Assembly (NCBI GenBank): GCA_029339505.1
Contig: JAQISU010000181.1
Coordinates: 480,001 to 544,000 of the forward strand
Source of the DNA: Unio delphinus
Lineage: Eukaryota; Mollusca; Bivalvia; Unionida; Unionidae
Reading direction: 5' to 3'
Length of the DNA stretch: 64,000 bases
Below are positions 49,431 through 60,531 of the stretch, piece by piece. Position 1 is the stretch's first letter; each line of letters begins with the position of its first letter. The position numbers and the translations under genes are program-made. Under the pieces are notes generated by a model. The model ran no database searches, was not told the origin of the DNA, and saw nothing but the letters and a program-made list of their open reading frames with translations.

Positions 49431-51140
49431 TATGAGGACTTTGTATGGCACCTAATCTTTAGAAGGTCTAAGTGCTTTACAACATCTATAATGATATGAA
49501 TATTAAAAAAACCAAAAAGCTACAAGTGCGATCACCACGAAATTGGAAAACAAAAAATTGCTGAAAACATTTAAGGCAGGAAACATCTTTAGGTCTTTAA
49601 GTTTGTTCCTGCAGTTAACAAAAGTGAGTTTTAAGAGCACTCTTGAAAGGGATCATTGTCTTTCTGTCTAATTTCAATGGACAATTCATTCCATGATGCT
49701 GGGTCCTGGTATGCAAAAAATTGTCCATATGACTTCGTTTTCATAGTGAGAATAATGAGTATACAATTGTCAGTAGAAGAGCGTATGTATCTTGCTGGTG
49801 TGTACACATAAGTGAGTCCAGATAGCTATGCTGGACTGGAGTCCATCAGTGAAATGTAGCACAGAGAACACATTTTGTGTTTGATTCTGGATCAAATGAA
49901 TAGCAAGTGTAGGGTAGAGAGCAGCGGGGAGGTGGGCTCTAATCATGGTACTATAAGGACGATCCGAGTACCTGTGTTTTGAACCTTTTGAAGTTTCTGG
50001 AGTAGATATTGAGATGAACCAGACAGAATTGAGTTACAGTCTTGAATGTACCAATGAACACAGAAGTGTTTTAGTGGCATAAACTGAAAGATATTTGCGA
50101 ATGGAGCTGATGCATCTCAGCTCAAGATATGCAGCCTTGCATATGTTCATGACATGTTGGTGCAATGTGAGAGTACTGTCTAGAGTAACGCTTGGTTTCA
50201 TACTGAGTGCGTGAATTTAATGTTGTTGTTGCTGATAATTATTATTTGAGGTAAACGATGTGAATGAGAAAGTTTTTGTGTTGTGATCAGAATGGTCTCA
50301 GTTTTATCATCATTCATCTGCAGCTTGTTACATGTCATCCATGATTTCACATAAAATATGCACCTCTCTACTCCATGGATGGTGTCATCAACTTCAGTTG
50401 GGTGGCTAGACTTGTATGTTTGAGTGTCATCAGCATACAGTTGGTGAGACACTGGGTGATGATCTATGACATTTGAAGTGGCTGACTGTATGGAATGAAG
50501 ACAACAGGTCCAAGAACAGTCCCCTGTGGAACACCACAACATAAATGAACTGGGCTGGAGTTTATTCCATTTGCAGATACAATTTGTGTCCTGTTGACTA
50601 AGTAGGAATTGAACCACGGTAAGGCTGAATCATGAATGCCAAAGAGATGCTGGAGACGATGAAGTAATATATCATGGTCTATGGTGTCAAATGCTGCAGA
50701 GAAATGCAGGAGGGTGAGGACTGTAATCTTACTGCTATCCAAAGCAGAGAGAATGTCATACAATACTTTCATAAGAGTAGTTTCAGTACTGTGACAAGGG
50801 CAATATACAGACTGTACATTGCTAAAAGACTATTTGAGTTCAAATCAGATATAGGTTGGGTTAGAACAACTTTTTCTAAGATTTTTTTTATATGAACAAG
50901 AGATTAGAAAAAACTGGGCAGTAGTTCTTTAAATCATTATCTTCAAGTGTTGGTTTCTTTAGCAAAGAGTTTTGAAAAATGATGGGAATTCCATGGATGA
51001 GAGAGATATTAATAACATCAGTTAGTGAAGGCAATATTTTTTTCTCAGCACTCAAGTTGCAGTGATATTGCTGATCTGTTGTTGAATGGCCATATTTTTA
51101 GCCATCTTTAAAATCTTGCTATGTTTGTAAAAATGTTGCT
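49382..51140 (-). mobile_element. LINE fragment, array unit 4
   Basis: The 'B' version (FDTIDHD, LPWF), as in unit 2. RT motifs are at 50772-50464 and 50617-50198. (TAA)n at 49382-49432. Confidence 0.85.
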
Positions 51141-51806
51141 CATCTACCATCAGTGGAAATGTGGGGCCCCAAGTGTATGAGTGGTCTAAAGCATTCTCCG
51201 TCACGGATCATTGCCATCTCATCTCTGTCTGTGTGGGTTCGAGTCTAAGATTCTGCTAATGTAGTCATGGTGTCTAAGTGCTACAAACTACTTTTTAAAA
51301 AAAAGATGTCTTCTTCTGTGCGTGATGGACTTGTTATAAAATCCAAGAACCATAAGAAAAGCATTATATAACAAAAAGAAATTTACTTGTAAAGCAACTT
51401 AGGATCTCTTCAATTTGGTAACACCAAACAAAACATCTTCACACACACAAAACCAAACTGAAGTTCTGCTGCAAAGCCAGCAAAACCAAGAGATGTGTTA
51501 TGTCAGACTGGTTTCTTTTAACATTGTCAAAAACCCACAATTTGCCCCAGTTGAATCAAATATAATAGTGTGATTGCAAATGAGAACTCTTTCATTTAAG
51601 AACTGCTGTGTTCATTCATCCGACCACATGCTATTCCACAAAAATATTTCCCTGCAGCATATCATTGCGCTAGTGGTAGCAACACTTGTCATATTTCCAG
51701 GACAGAAATTATAAATTTCCAAGACAATCAGAATTAGACATTTCCTGATGTCACTACAGTCTTTATTAGATCTGTAATCATTAGGCATATTGTATTGCAC
51801 AAAATT

Positions 51807-53798
51807 TGTAAGGTACAAACTAACCAGGAGTGTATTATATCCATGGTAACAATATGACAGTATCTGCTGAAGTTAATTCTGTGTATGCTATTTACACCGA
51901 AGAACTCATACGACAGCATATAAATGAAAGCCCAGGTGTTGAATAAACACACCTTGTAACAGCCATAAACTCATTGTTTGAACTTACCAGTAGGATATCA
52001 AAAAAAAGGTTAATTTATTACAAAGCAAACTGACCCCGGATGCTGACTTTGGATTCCTTTTATCGTGGAAATTTCTTTTTGACATATGTATCCAAAGTTG
52101 GCTGACATGGGGAAGCCAGCTTGATTTCTTTCTACCTGTTTTCACTGGGATTTTGAAAATAAATAGAAACAGTGGAACACATTGAAACGATAACTTCTCA
52201 CATATTTACACAAAAAGTGATTCCTCGCAGTAATTGTCATCGCGTACACAGCATATATAAAGGACAATAAAATTAAACTATATTATAGATCTCTGCTATT
52301 ATGGATAAATTTGTAGTGCGATACTCAAGTAGTAAAGAGGCCTTGCTTCATGCATTGAAAAAATTGTGATGCCAAAAGCTTCACCTAACAGGCCCGTTGG
52401 TTGACCAGAAAAGCATGCTAGAGAGGAGGAGTGTGATGTAAAGAAAATGAACAAGCTGTAAAAAGACACAAAATTGGAGACCCCTGTCAGGAGAGAGATG
52501 ATGCCTACGATAATGATGGTGCAAGGCATTACAAGCATTTTTCATTAAAGCAAAAAGAGGAAGTTGTAAATTTCTCAAAATTACATTGAATTCAAGTAAC
52601 AGCAAGACATTTCAGAATCCCTAAATCAACCATTGCAGATTGGTTAAAAATAGACTTTTCTCATCACCTGAATGATTGGAGACATTCAGCAAGGAGTGGG
52701 AGACCAGGATCATATGACAGTGTGTTAGACAGAAAAATTGCAAAGTGGGTTCTCATCTAACGTGCTCTGCAGATCCTTTTTAGTGTGGACATTATATGTG
52801 CTTATGCCAATAAATCTGTGTTAAGTGAACATCTAGAAATCGAGTTTCAAGCCAGTAGGAACTGGGCAACAGGTTTTATAAAACGACACAGCCACATGCT
52901 TCGTTCATGAACAATGATGTCCCAGCATCTCACAGAAGATTTGGAGGAGAAAATAAATGTATTCCATAAATTCCTAAAGGCCAGAAGAGAAGAAGATGAT
53001 TTTGAAGACAAGATGATAATTAACATGGATGAAACTCATATGTACTTTGATCTCATTCCCAGACGATCATTCCCAGATGAACTGTTGAAAAGAAAGGTGT
53101 TAAAAGTGTGAGTATTCACATGACTGGTGCAGATAAAAAGCATCTAACCTTAGTATGTGTAGTTTACACAGCAGATGTATGTGCTGCTGTCAATGATACT
53201 TTTTCGTGGTGTGAGGGAGCCAAAAGATATTCAGGCACTAAAAGGTAGGATCATATGTGTGTAGGAGAAGGGTTGGATTGATGAGGAGGTACTGCTGTTG
53301 TGGACTAAAGACATATATCTGAAGTATACAGGACAAGAATGATCACTTTTAGTGATGGATTGATTCTGGGCACATATTACAGATGCTGTAAAACAGACCT
53401 TGAGAAGGGGTAACAATTTGCCTGCAGTTATTCTGGGAGGACGTACCTCCAAGCTACAGCCACTAGATGTCAGTGTAAATAAACTGGTCAAGTCCAACAT
53501 GAGGAAAAGCTGGACAAATTTTATTCATGAAGCAGCAGAGGGCCTTTCCAAGGAAAATGACAAGATATCTCATATTAAGGATGCAGATAAACAAACAGTT
53601 GTGAATTGGATTGTGAAATTAGTAGAATTGCTTCAAGAGAAGCCAGATCTGATTAGAAAATCTTTTAAAGTTTGTGGTATTAACAATAACTTGAATAGAT
53701 GTGAGGACAATATCATAAGAGATACTTGATGTGATGGCAGCGAGAGTAAAGGGATGAAGTTGATGGATTGGTGCATTAGAAGGTAGAGTGGGCAGTTT
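51807..53798 (+). mobile_element. Pogo-like element, array copy 5 (truncated right end)
   Basis: Carries the copy-3 variants (AACTCATATGTAC, CCAGACGATCATT). Its C-terminal frame 53400-53729 is longer than in other copies because the TGA after PDLI is AGA here, and it reads on through KSFKVCGINNNLNRCEDNII. Homology to the other copies stops at about 53798 (GTGGGCAGTT), where unrelated minus-strand virus-like codons begin. Confidence 0.75.
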
Positions 53799-55251
53799 AG
53801 TTAAGTCTATAAAATTCTTCAACCAATTATGTGGAGACGTACCGAGAAATGGTGGTGTTTGACCATGATCGCCACACATTATCACTTTTGTATTCGCTAG
53901 CAATAGCCAATTGAGAAACTTTTTAATACATCTAACGACACTGTGCATATCTCATCTCAAATGATGATTTCAGGAATATATTCTCGCCCATTGGATCAGG
54001 AGTCCAGTCGTCACCTTTCCATCAAAAGAAACTGTGATAAGTGCAAGCAATAACCCCCCGATGTTTCATCTCTCTTGTAAGTCTGTGTGTTGGTGCTAGC
54101 GCAATCATGTTTGATTTCCCTTGAAATAATTCTATAGTACAAGTCGTCTTTCCTGACCCACCACAGCCGTTTAAATAACTGGTTTTAGATCTACATATTA
54201 GATCGGATATCGAAGGTGCATTAGATAGTTCTGATATCTGATTATTTTTCAAGTAATTGTTTTCAATCGTAACATCTGCTGATTTAGAATAATCATGCAG
54301 TATTTCCTTTTTACTTGTCCATGATCCCCAACTCTCGTCCGAATTCGTAAAATCAGCCACTGCTTCTCGATGTTTTAGATCTATTTAAAATGAATCAGTG
54401 GCGACTCTAACTGCGGTTTCAGGAAATCTATTTATCATCGAAAGTAAATTAATATAAGCGTAAGCCAGCTTAGACCCCCTTAGATGGCTATACTGAGGAT
54501 TATCTCCATCGTTGTAACAACTGTACCAAATTTTGTTACATCGGACAGGAAAGCGTCTTCGCGATTGACATATATACCCCTAGATGCTGCATTTGCGATT
54601 ATAAAATCGTATTCAGCATCATCTAGAATTAATCATAAAGAATATTGCTTGTGGTCATATTTTCCACCCTGGGTGAATTTACCAATTATTCTTCTATCGA
54701 GATCTTTTGGGTGTTTATTTCTAACTTAAAATATCTCCTTGGACCACCTAACGATATATTCTTCGCCGAGTAAAGGAAATATTTTTTTGTTTTTGCTGAT
54801 AATACTATCTAGACTATCGGGTTGTGGTAACCAGAGTTCAGTCTGCGCGTGATATGATGTAATTGCTTCACTGACAATCAGCGATATCAGTATTTTAGAA
54901 TCAATCATATACCGTAATAACTCTATTGGCATCCAGTGTTTTTCAGATATGTGTCTACCAAACCAAACATAACAGCACGGATGAAATCCTTTAGCGGTCT
55001 CGAATGATACCATACGAGTGAACCCGGTTAGATCAAAATCGGGTAGTGGCCCATTAATCGCAACATGGGTTATCTTGTGTGTAGGATTCCCAAATCTTTC
55101 AAAATACTCAGAGCAGTCTTCATACCCGAGAAAACTCCCTGGATAACACGCAACCATATCAACCAAAATAACACTTTCAGGGTCATATTTCGTATTCCAT
55201 AATCCACCATGGCCATAATCAACACAATTGTCTTGGACATCTGAGAGAAAG

Positions 55252-55256
55252 TCAGC
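55252..55256. repeat. Target-site duplication TCAGC (left)
   Basis: The same 5 bp follow the right LTR at 59878-59882. A 5-bp duplication is usual for Ty3/gypsy integrases. Confidence 0.9.
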
Positions 55257-55419
55257 TGTTGATATGATCTAAGAAAGGCAACTGTTACTCTCTATTCTGT
55301 AGTGGTCTTGGGGGATTACCTCCGAGTGTTGATTAAAACACGTGACTTGTGTTTTGTCTACGAGCTATTTTTTTTTTGAAGATATCACCACTTATGATGA
55401 TACAGGCATGCTATCAACA
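55257..55419 (+). repeat. Left LTR
   Basis: 163 bp, starting TGTTGATATG and ending GCTATCAACA, with an 8-bp terminal inverted repeat TGTTGATA. A long T run (about 55371-55378) accounts for the length difference from the right LTR. Confidence 0.93.
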
Positions 55420-55437
55420 TGGTGGCAGCGGTGAACG
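55420..55437 (+). promoter_or_regulatory. Putative primer-binding site
   Basis: TGGTGGCAGCGGTGAACG immediately follows the LTR. TGG at this place is the complement of a tRNA CCA end. The priming tRNA is not identified. Confidence 0.6.
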
Positions 55438-55577
55438 CATATCCTGATAACGTCTGCAACGTTGATTTTCGCTGGATAAACGCACAGAGTTGAAGAAACT
55501 CCGAAAATTTGACCAAGCCAGGTCGCGAAAATAGATCACATTTAATTGAACATTCGTCCCGATCTGATTCGTTCGAC

Positions 55578-56324
55578 ATGGCGGACTCGTTAAAGCCACC
55601 TGGGATTTTAGATATTACTGAAGGAAACATAAGTGAAAACTTTAAGAGATGGAAGCGACAGATAGAAATATATTTGACCGCTAGTGGTTCCCAAAACAAA
55701 GACAAGACAGTTCGAACCAGCATCATTTTACACTGTGCAGGGCCGAAGGTAATTGACATTTATGACCAATTTGTATGGGCAAATCAAGATGACAAAAACG
55801 ATCCAGACAAAGTTCTGCAACAGATTGAAGCCTACTGTAATCCACGGAGGAATGAAGTTCTTGAAACCCACAGGTTCTGGTGTGTGAAATATGATGACTT
55901 TACATCGTTCGAACATTTCCTTACCGAAGTTAGGAGAAGAGCAGAGTCGTGCAATTTCAAAGAAAAGACAGAATGATAAGAGATAAAATTGTACTCAGCA
56001 CAAGTGGTAAGCTCCAAGAATTGTTGTTGAGAGAAGAAAAACTTGAACTTGACAAGTGTCTTCAAACTTGCCGAGCATTTGAACAGTCAAATAGACATGT
56101 GCAAGAAATCAGACAAGACAAAGTACATGATTCGGTGAACAAAATTGATAACGCGAAACCACGATCACAAGCAGGTGCATCTGGTACTGGATTGGTAAGA
56201 CCGAAACTTTAAGTGCGGTTTCTGTGGACTGTTTCATGAACGAAGCAAAGAAAAATGTCCAGCCTGGGGAAAGAGATGTAACAACTGTGGTGTAAAGAAC
56301 CATTTCAAATCATGCTGCAAGAAA
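55578..56324 (+). pseudogene. Gag with two zinc knuckles
   Basis: ATG 55578 gives MADSLKPPGILDITEG, then the gag core FKRWKRQIEIYLTASG. The ORF can be read from 55509, but this ATG matches the usual gag start. A frameshift near 55960 moves to another frame (QELLLREEKLELDKCLQTCR) and a second near 56205 restores the first. The C-terminus holds two Cys/His knuckles, CGFCGLFHERSKEKC and CNNCGVKNHFKSC (56211-56315), which bind nucleic acid. Gag would form the particle. This copy cannot give an intact product. Confidence 0.8.
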
Positions 56325-58055
56325 GTGCAAACAGTTGACCAAAATGACAAGCCCGAAAAAGCTATAGAAGAAGAATTCTGGCTTGACTACATAGACAGTT
56401 CGATCAATTCAAAGGCAAAAGCCAAAATGATTGTAAATGACTGTGATGTAACATTTCACATTGACACTGGGGCCCAGGTAAATACAATTCAACAGAGATT
56501 TGTCCGAAAATCTCAGAGGATACAGAAAGTGTCACATCTCAGAATGTGGAACAAGTCAACAGCGAAATCCTTAGGGGAGGCAACTCTGACAGTGACAAAC
56601 CCAGTGAACAATGAAACTTATGACGTAACTTTTGTAATTGTGCCAAATGAGCTAGATTGCTTGCTAGGTTTGAAAGCAGTTCAAGAACTGAAATTGGTCA
56701 CAATAAACACCGATAATTTTATCGGAAGCGTCAAACGCCACCTCGGAGATCTTGGTGAAGTGAACCTCAGACTCACAGATGATGCAAAACCCAGGGCATT
56801 GCCAGCTCGCAACATACCGCTAGCAGTGAGAACTGAGGTGAAAGAACAAATTGACCTACTGACATAACGCGGCATTCTAATACCAGTTACAGAACCAACT
56901 GAATGGGTTAGCCAGATGGCAATTACAAAGAAGAGCAATGGATCGTGGAGGATATGTTTAGATCCTCAACCGCTGAACAAAGTGTTAGTGAGGGAACGAT
57001 ATAGACTTGCAACTTTCGATGACGTAGTTCCAGGATTACATAATGCCAAAGTATTCACGAAACTCGATGTGCAAGAAGCATATTGGCATATTAGGCTTGA
57101 TGAAAAATCCAGTCTACTTACTACTATGATAACACCGTTTGGAAGATACAGATGGGCTCGACTACCGTTCGGACTGAATGTATCCAGTGAAATATTTCAG
57201 CGGAAACTGAATAAAGCTCTTAGCGACCTTGAAGGCATATTTACAATTGCGGATGATATTATTATCGTTGGTTGTGGTGATAATGAAATAGCAGCCCAGA
57301 AAGACAATGATGAAAAGCTGGCAAAGCTTTACAAACGCTGTGAAGAGAGGCACATTGTTTTGAATGAAGGAAAGAAGGATATGGGCCCTGAAATCACTTT
57401 CCATGGACACAGAATCACGCCACAAGGTATCAAGCCAGACAACGATAAAATCAAAGCTGTTCTTGAAATGAATGCTCCGACGGACGTTACTGGAATCAAA
57501 CGATTTTGTGGATTGGTACAGTATATGGCTAAATTTGTGCCAAATTTGTCTGAGACTCTTGAACCATTGAGAAACCTGACTAGAAAGAACACACCGTGGA
57601 AATGGACAAAACAATGCACTGAAGCTTTTGAAAGAGTGAAACAACTGTTAAAGCAAACAGATGTGTTAGCAATCTACGATCCAAATAAGGACTTGGTACT
57701 ACAAGTTGATAGTAGTAAAGATGGCCTAGGAGCTGCTCTGCTGCAAGATGGACACCCACTTGAATTTGCATCAAGATCTTTGAAACCAGCTGAAAGGAAC
57801 TGGGCACAAATAGAAAAAGAAGCGCTTGCAGTATTGTATGGGCTAGAGAGGTTCGATCAGTACACATATGGTCGCCCAGTGATTGTTGAAAACGATCATA
57901 AACCTCTGGAAACCATCCTGAAGAAACCACTCAGTCAAGCACCAAAGCGGCTACAAGACATTCTAATGAAGATGTTTAGATACAATGTTACGTTTCGATA
58001 CGTCAAAGGATCTGAATTAATCATTGCGGACACACTAAGTCGTGCTTATAGTTAG
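56325..58055 (+). pseudogene. Pol: aspartic protease, reverse transcriptase, RNase H
   Basis: One frame with a single in-frame TAA (56865) and a terminal TAG (58053). Protease: FHIDTGAQVNTI (active Asp at about 56463). RT: WRICLDPQPLNKVL, FTKLDVQEAYWHIRL (first catalytic Asp), LPFGLNVSSEIFQ, then IADDIIIVG (about 57247), where the usual Y/V/L-x-DD box has IADD. RNase H: VLQVDSSKDGLGAALLQDG, EKEALAVLYGLERF and VENDHKPLETI carry its acidic residues. It ends ADTLSRAYS, a standard border before the integrase. Apart from the stop, the RT/RNase H frame of 379 codons is intact. Confidence 0.88.
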
Positions 58056-59415
58056 TCAGATGACACTGAACTGACTAGGCTGAAAGTATGTGAGGTCGAA
58101 ATGTTTTATAAAATTCCGGATGCGCGAATTACAGAAATCAGGAGAGAAACTGCCAAAGACACAACTTGTCAGTTGTTGATTGACCGTATTATAGAAGGAT
58201 GGCCCAAAAACAAAAATGACCTAAAGCCTGAAGTGAGGCCTTATTTCTCTTATCAGAGACACACTGAGCTTTTATGACGGTATAATACTGAAAGGGGAAG
58301 CTGTTTTGATTTCAAAAGCTTGGAGAGGACAAATTAAGGAACGTTTACATAGTGCCCACCTTGGCTTTGACAGTATGGTTAGGAGAGCACGAGGAACCAT
58401 TTTCTGGCTGGGAATGAATCAAGAAATAAGACAATTAGCAGACAATTGTGAATACTGCATGGAGAGAAAGCCAAAACTCCAGAAAAAGCCCATGCGGCAA
58501 CATGATGACGGCAACTACCCATGGGAGAAAATTGGGTTAGACTTGTTTGAAATACAGGGTAGAAACTATTTGCTGATGATTGATTATTACTCAAATTTTA
58601 TAGACGTTGAATTACTCACCACAACATCATCAAGTCAAGTCATTATCAAGCTCAAGAAGCAGTTTGCACAATTTGGAATACCTGGAATAATCATCAGCGA
58701 TGGTGGACCACAATTCACGTCTGACGAATTCAGTCAGTTCACGAAACAGTGGGGCATTCAACATCACGTGACTTCTCCTCATCACCCAAAGTCAAATGGC
58801 AAAGCCGAGGCCGGTGTGAAGATTATAAAAGGCATGATGGTTAAATGCCTGAACTCCAGGACGGATCAGTACGAAGCATTGCTAGAACTAAGGAATACTC
58901 GAAGACAGGACACTGGTCTAAGTCCGGCCCAAATGATGTTTGGGAGAGAAACAAGATCAATGCTACCTTTGGTTCAAAAGAAGTCGCCCAGAAACAAGAA
59001 GCGAGATGCTAGGAAGGACTGTATCAAGAAAAGTTATGACCGCAGTGCTAGAACTAAACTAAAACTTGAAAACAGTCAGCCTGTATATTTCCGACACAAA
59101 CCAGATAAACCCTGGAGAAAAGGTGTTGTTACAGAATCAAACGACCGAAACTGTATTGTAACTTCAACGGATGGTGTTCAATACAAGAGAAATAGTGAAC
59201 ACATAAGACCGACATCAATCCCAGTACAAATCCGCGATAAATCACCGGAAAGAACAACTGTACAGGAGCAAACGGCTGACACGCATGTAAAGGAACCTGA
59301 TCAGAGGCGTTCCATACCAGAGTCAACATGCCTGGAATCAGCGACTACACCAGTTATAAGACCCAGGCGCGAAGTGAAGACGCCAATCTATCTCAAAGAC
59401 TATGTGAGGTTTTGA
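58056..59415 (+). pseudogene. Pol: integrase
   Basis: After the TAG at 58053 the frame continues (ELTRLKVCEVEMFYKIPDAR) until a frameshift near 58250, and then stays open to 59415. The zinc-binding part has HSAHLGFDSMVRRARG and CEYC. The catalytic core has IGLDLFE, IISDGGPQFTSDEF and KSNGKAEAGVK, with exactly 35 residues between the second Asp and the Glu (DD35E). The C-terminal GPY-like region follows (QPVYFRHKPDKPWRKGVV). It ends 290 bp before the polypurine tract. Confidence 0.88.
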
Positions 59416-59704
59416 GTCAGTTTTATGCAGTTGTGAGGGACATAATAATCCCCTGTAGTGATCTAGAAATGTTTTCAAGTGTTACAGTTATTGTTAGCTA
59501 AATTAGTTGAATTTATTCGCATTGCATTTTGATGACTGCATAGTATAAAATCCTGTCTTCTGTAAATCATTTTCAGTTAAAGCCTAGTCAATAATTTTTA
59601 TCTAAGTCAAAGAATCCAAAGCCAGTATTTTGTAACTGTAAATTTTATAACCTGTTAACTTGTTCATAAATTGATGTTTTGTTTAGATCTCAAGTAGTTT
59701 TGTT

Positions 59705-59717
59705 AGAGAAAAAGGGA
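59705..59717 (+). promoter_or_regulatory. Polypurine tract
   Basis: AGAGAAAAAGGGA abuts the right LTR, the expected site for plus-strand priming. Confidence 0.85.
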
Positions 59718-59877
59718 TGTTGATATGATCTAAGAAAGACAACTGTTACTCTCTATTCTGTGGTGGTCTTGGGGGATTACCTCCGAGTGTTGATTAAAAC
59801 ATGTGACTTGTGTTTTGTCTACGAGCTATTCTTTTGAAGATGTCACCACTTATGATGATACAGGTATGCTATCAACA
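59718..59877 (+). repeat. Right LTR
   Basis: 160 bp, same ends as the left LTR, followed by TCAGC (59878-59882). The differences from the left copy are mostly transitions. Confidence 0.93.
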
Positions 59878-60531
59878 TCAGCTCTCGTTGGGTTCCTTTG
59901 ATTTCAGTTTCTCGCGAAATGAACTGCAACTGATGGGATTGTAAAACAATTTGTTATTAATTGTTCGTCATGTTCCGTTGAAAAATCACAAGCTAGCTTT
60001 CTCGCTCTCGTCGTGAACAGCTTCAATACAGTATATTTCACCGTTGGGTCTTCCAAAGTGATTGTATTTAACCTCTTCATTTTGAAAACTCTGAAATAAC
60101 CATACTGACACAGGATCGTTTTTACTTAACTCTTAAATAAAATCAAATAGTTTCTACCCTGGGAGGATTCCACCCGAGAACTCCACGGGTAGATATTTTA
60201 TGGTTCTATCCCGTGAAATATTATTACCGCGGAGGTCCACGCGTGTGCATTATGGTCAATAATTTGATTGGAGATCCTCTCGATTTATATTTTGATTCGT
60301 GTAATACTTCTCTTGTTAATGTCATTACAGTTATTGGGAATTTTAGTATCCTTTCTAACTGGGCTACATTTTGAATTGTAGCACTGCTCTCCCTAACTGT
60401 TAACCCCCATTCGTTTATTTTTTTGCATCTTAGATCCGTCAATTAGATTCCACGCAACGCATTTGTCAAAATGCTCTATTATTCGTTCGGCTACACAATT
60501 CAATGACGAATGTTTCATTGTTTTTAGTTTC

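Larger units (their letters stand above)
24997..53798 (+). repeat. Tandem array of 6.5-6.8 kb units (4.3 copies) carrying a CARD exon
   Basis: Units start at TGTAAGGTAC: 24997, 31465, 38264, 45064 and 51807 (lengths 6468, 6799, 6800 and 6743, then a partial unit of about 2.0 kb). Each full unit holds, in order, an LTR-like leader, a pogo-like transposase remnant, (CT)n, the 324-nt CARD exon, (TAA)n, a minus-strand LINE piece and a SINE piece. Copies are almost identical by eye but differ by point changes, microsatellite lengths, a deletion of about 435 bp in unit 1 (after 25512) and a 57-bp deletion in unit 4 (near 51445). The array stops inside the fifth pogo-like copy, where virus-like sequence begins. 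Confidence 0.95.
55257..59877 (+). mobile_element. Ty3/gypsy LTR retrotransposon, 4.6 kb, inactivated
   Basis: It has two LTRs of about 160 bp, a 5-bp target duplication, a primer-binding region directly after the left LTR, gag, protease-RT-RNase H-integrase in Ty3/gypsy order, and a polypurine tract (59705-59717) next to the right LTR. At least two in-frame stops (56865 and 58053) and three frameshifts break it. The LTRs differ at about 6 positions plus one T-run indel, so the copy is moderately old. It looks like the Mag-type group common in invertebrates (K02A2.6-like proteins). This finer call is from memory. Confidence 0.92.

Noticed and set aside
54484..54729. 81-residue plus-strand frame
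   Set aside because: It is antisense to the decayed polymerase-like region, whose minus-strand codons continue across it.
57162..57644. 160-residue minus-strand open frame
   Set aside because: It is antisense to the reverse transcriptase/RNase H frame and has no recognisable motif.
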